A DNA stretch of 6,512 bases from NCBI GenBank assembly GCA_012523535.1, contig JAAYII010000087.1:1-6512 (forward strand), read 5' to 3'. How positions within the stretch are numbered: the stretch's first letter is position 1; each line of letters opens with the position of its first letter. This DNA comes from Peptococcaceae bacterium. GTDB lineage: Bacteria > Bacillota > Desulfitobacteriia > Desulfitobacteriales > Syntrophobotulaceae. The position numbers and the translations under genes were made by a program. The notes below the pieces were generated by a model that worked only from the letters and a program-made list of their open reading frames with translations, did not search any database and had not been told where the DNA came from. Shown one piece after another: positions 6,319-6,512 of the stretch.

Positions 6319-6324
6319 CCTCCT
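6319..6324 (-). promoter_or_regulatory. Ribosome binding site of the BMP lipoprotein gene
   Basis: A perfect AGGAGG on the reverse strand lies 10 nt before ATG 6308. It is the strongest such site in the operon, consistent with binding proteins being made in excess over the membrane subunits. Confidence 0.75.
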
Positions 6325-6331
6325 ATATAAG

Positions 6332-6351
6332 TAAATATTTATAAATATTTA
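6332..6351. repeat. Perfect 20-bp AT-only palindrome before the lipoprotein gene
   Basis: The unit TAAATATTTA, itself a palindrome, is present twice in tandem, making a perfect 20-bp palindrome 7 bp upstream of the AGGAGG site. In RNA it could fold only weakly. As DNA it could be an operator, an AT-rich upstream element or simply low-complexity sequence. Confidence 0.6.
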
Positions 6352-6382
6352 TTAATAACACAGAGATTATTGTAACTTCTAA

Positions 6383-6411
6383 CATATATCGGCCTTAATC
6401 CGTAAAAACAA
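6383..6411 (-). promoter_or_regulatory. Weak candidate promoter between xpt and the lipoprotein gene
   Basis: On the reverse strand TTGTTT (6406-6411) and TATATG (6383-6388) are separated by exactly 17 nt. Matches to the -35 and -10 consensus are 3/6 and 4/6. It overlaps the end of xpt. It could give the transporter its own transcript, or the transporter may depend on read-through from xpt. I see no purine riboswitch or terminator in the 86-bp gap. Confidence 0.22.
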
Positions 6412-6512
6412 TTTGGCCCCCTTCCAAGGACCGGATTCTGGCCAAAGATTCCAACCTGACATTTTCTTTCAGAATTTTTTCCCTTCCTGTCTGAAAGCTT
6501 TTTTCGATGAAA
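6395..6512 (-). CDS. xpt: Xanthine phosphoribosyltransferase, C-terminal fragment
   Basis: The reverse strand is open from the window edge to TAA at 6395-6397, giving the last 38 residues of a protein that begins outside the window. The peptide contains FIEKSFQTGREKIL, then RLESLARIRSLEGGQIVF just before the stop. This is the characteristic C-terminus of Xpt: an 'IEKSFQ.GR..L' helix followed by 'R.ESLA.I.SLE.G.I.F'. Xpt makes XMP from xanthine and phosphoribosyl pyrophosphate in purine salvage. The catalytic phosphoribosyl-pyrophosphate loop is not in the window. In Bacillus and relatives xpt is commonly controlled by a guanine riboswitch and PurR; any such element here would lie upstream, outside the window. 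The BMP transporter starts 86 bp downstream on the same strand, which links uptake and salvage. Confidence 0.85.
   Translation of the reverse strand, partial: FIEKSFQTGREKILKENVRLESLARIRSLEGGQIVFTD

Noticed and set aside
6309..6394. Purine riboswitch in the leader of the lipoprotein gene
   Set aside because: The gap is only 86 bp, AT-rich, and shows neither the three-helix junction core nor the conserved loop sequences of purine riboswitches. If one exists it would be upstream of xpt, outside the window.
1..6512. CRISPR array, insertion sequence, toxin-antitoxin or phage defence system
   Set aside because: No regularly spaced repeats, transposase-like frames, terminal inverted repeats or defence-family motifs are visible on either strand.

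Overview
The window looks like chromosomal DNA from a low-GC Gram-positive bacterium, most likely a member of the Clostridia. The evidence is its AT-rich intergenic DNA, strong AGGAGG-type ribosome binding sites, use of TTG as a start codon, and proteins of Firmicutes character (DUF2225, a BMP lipoprotein transporter, Xpt). The genus cannot be fixed from the sequence alone. I see no mobile element, CRISPR array, tRNA or rRNA.

The left part (1-1627) holds three unrelated-looking units. The first is the 5' end of a DUF2225 zinc-ribbon protein, running leftward off the window. An AT-rich gap of about 350 bp follows. Then come two rightward genes. One is a stand-alone receiver-domain response regulator (490-888) whose best start is a TTG behind a strong AGGAGG, followed by a clear intrinsic terminator (928-974). 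The other is a secreted or membrane-anchored protein of unknown function (1076-1627).

The right part (1636-6512) is a leftward purine salvage and uptake cluster. In transcription order it holds the last 38 codons of xpt (xanthine phosphoribosyltransferase), a BMP-family substrate-binding lipoprotein, a double-domain ABC ATPase, and two membrane permeases. The three transporter genes after the lipoprotein are tightly packed (35-bp gap, 11-bp overlap, 4-bp ATGA overlap). xpt is 86 bp upstream of the lipoprotein gene. The layout matches the nucleoside/nucleobase importers of the NupNOPQ/BMP type. The xpt linkage suggests that the imported ligand is a purine, which Xpt can convert to a nucleotide if it is a free base such as xanthine.

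The sequence supports three start-codon corrections: the response regulator at TTG 490, the ATPase at ATG 5163 and the first permease at ATG 3650. Nothing in the window amounts to a clearly new system. The points most worth a second look are the transporter's ligand, the unknown exported protein, the orphan response regulator, and a perfect 20-bp AT-only palindrome just upstream of the lipoprotein gene.
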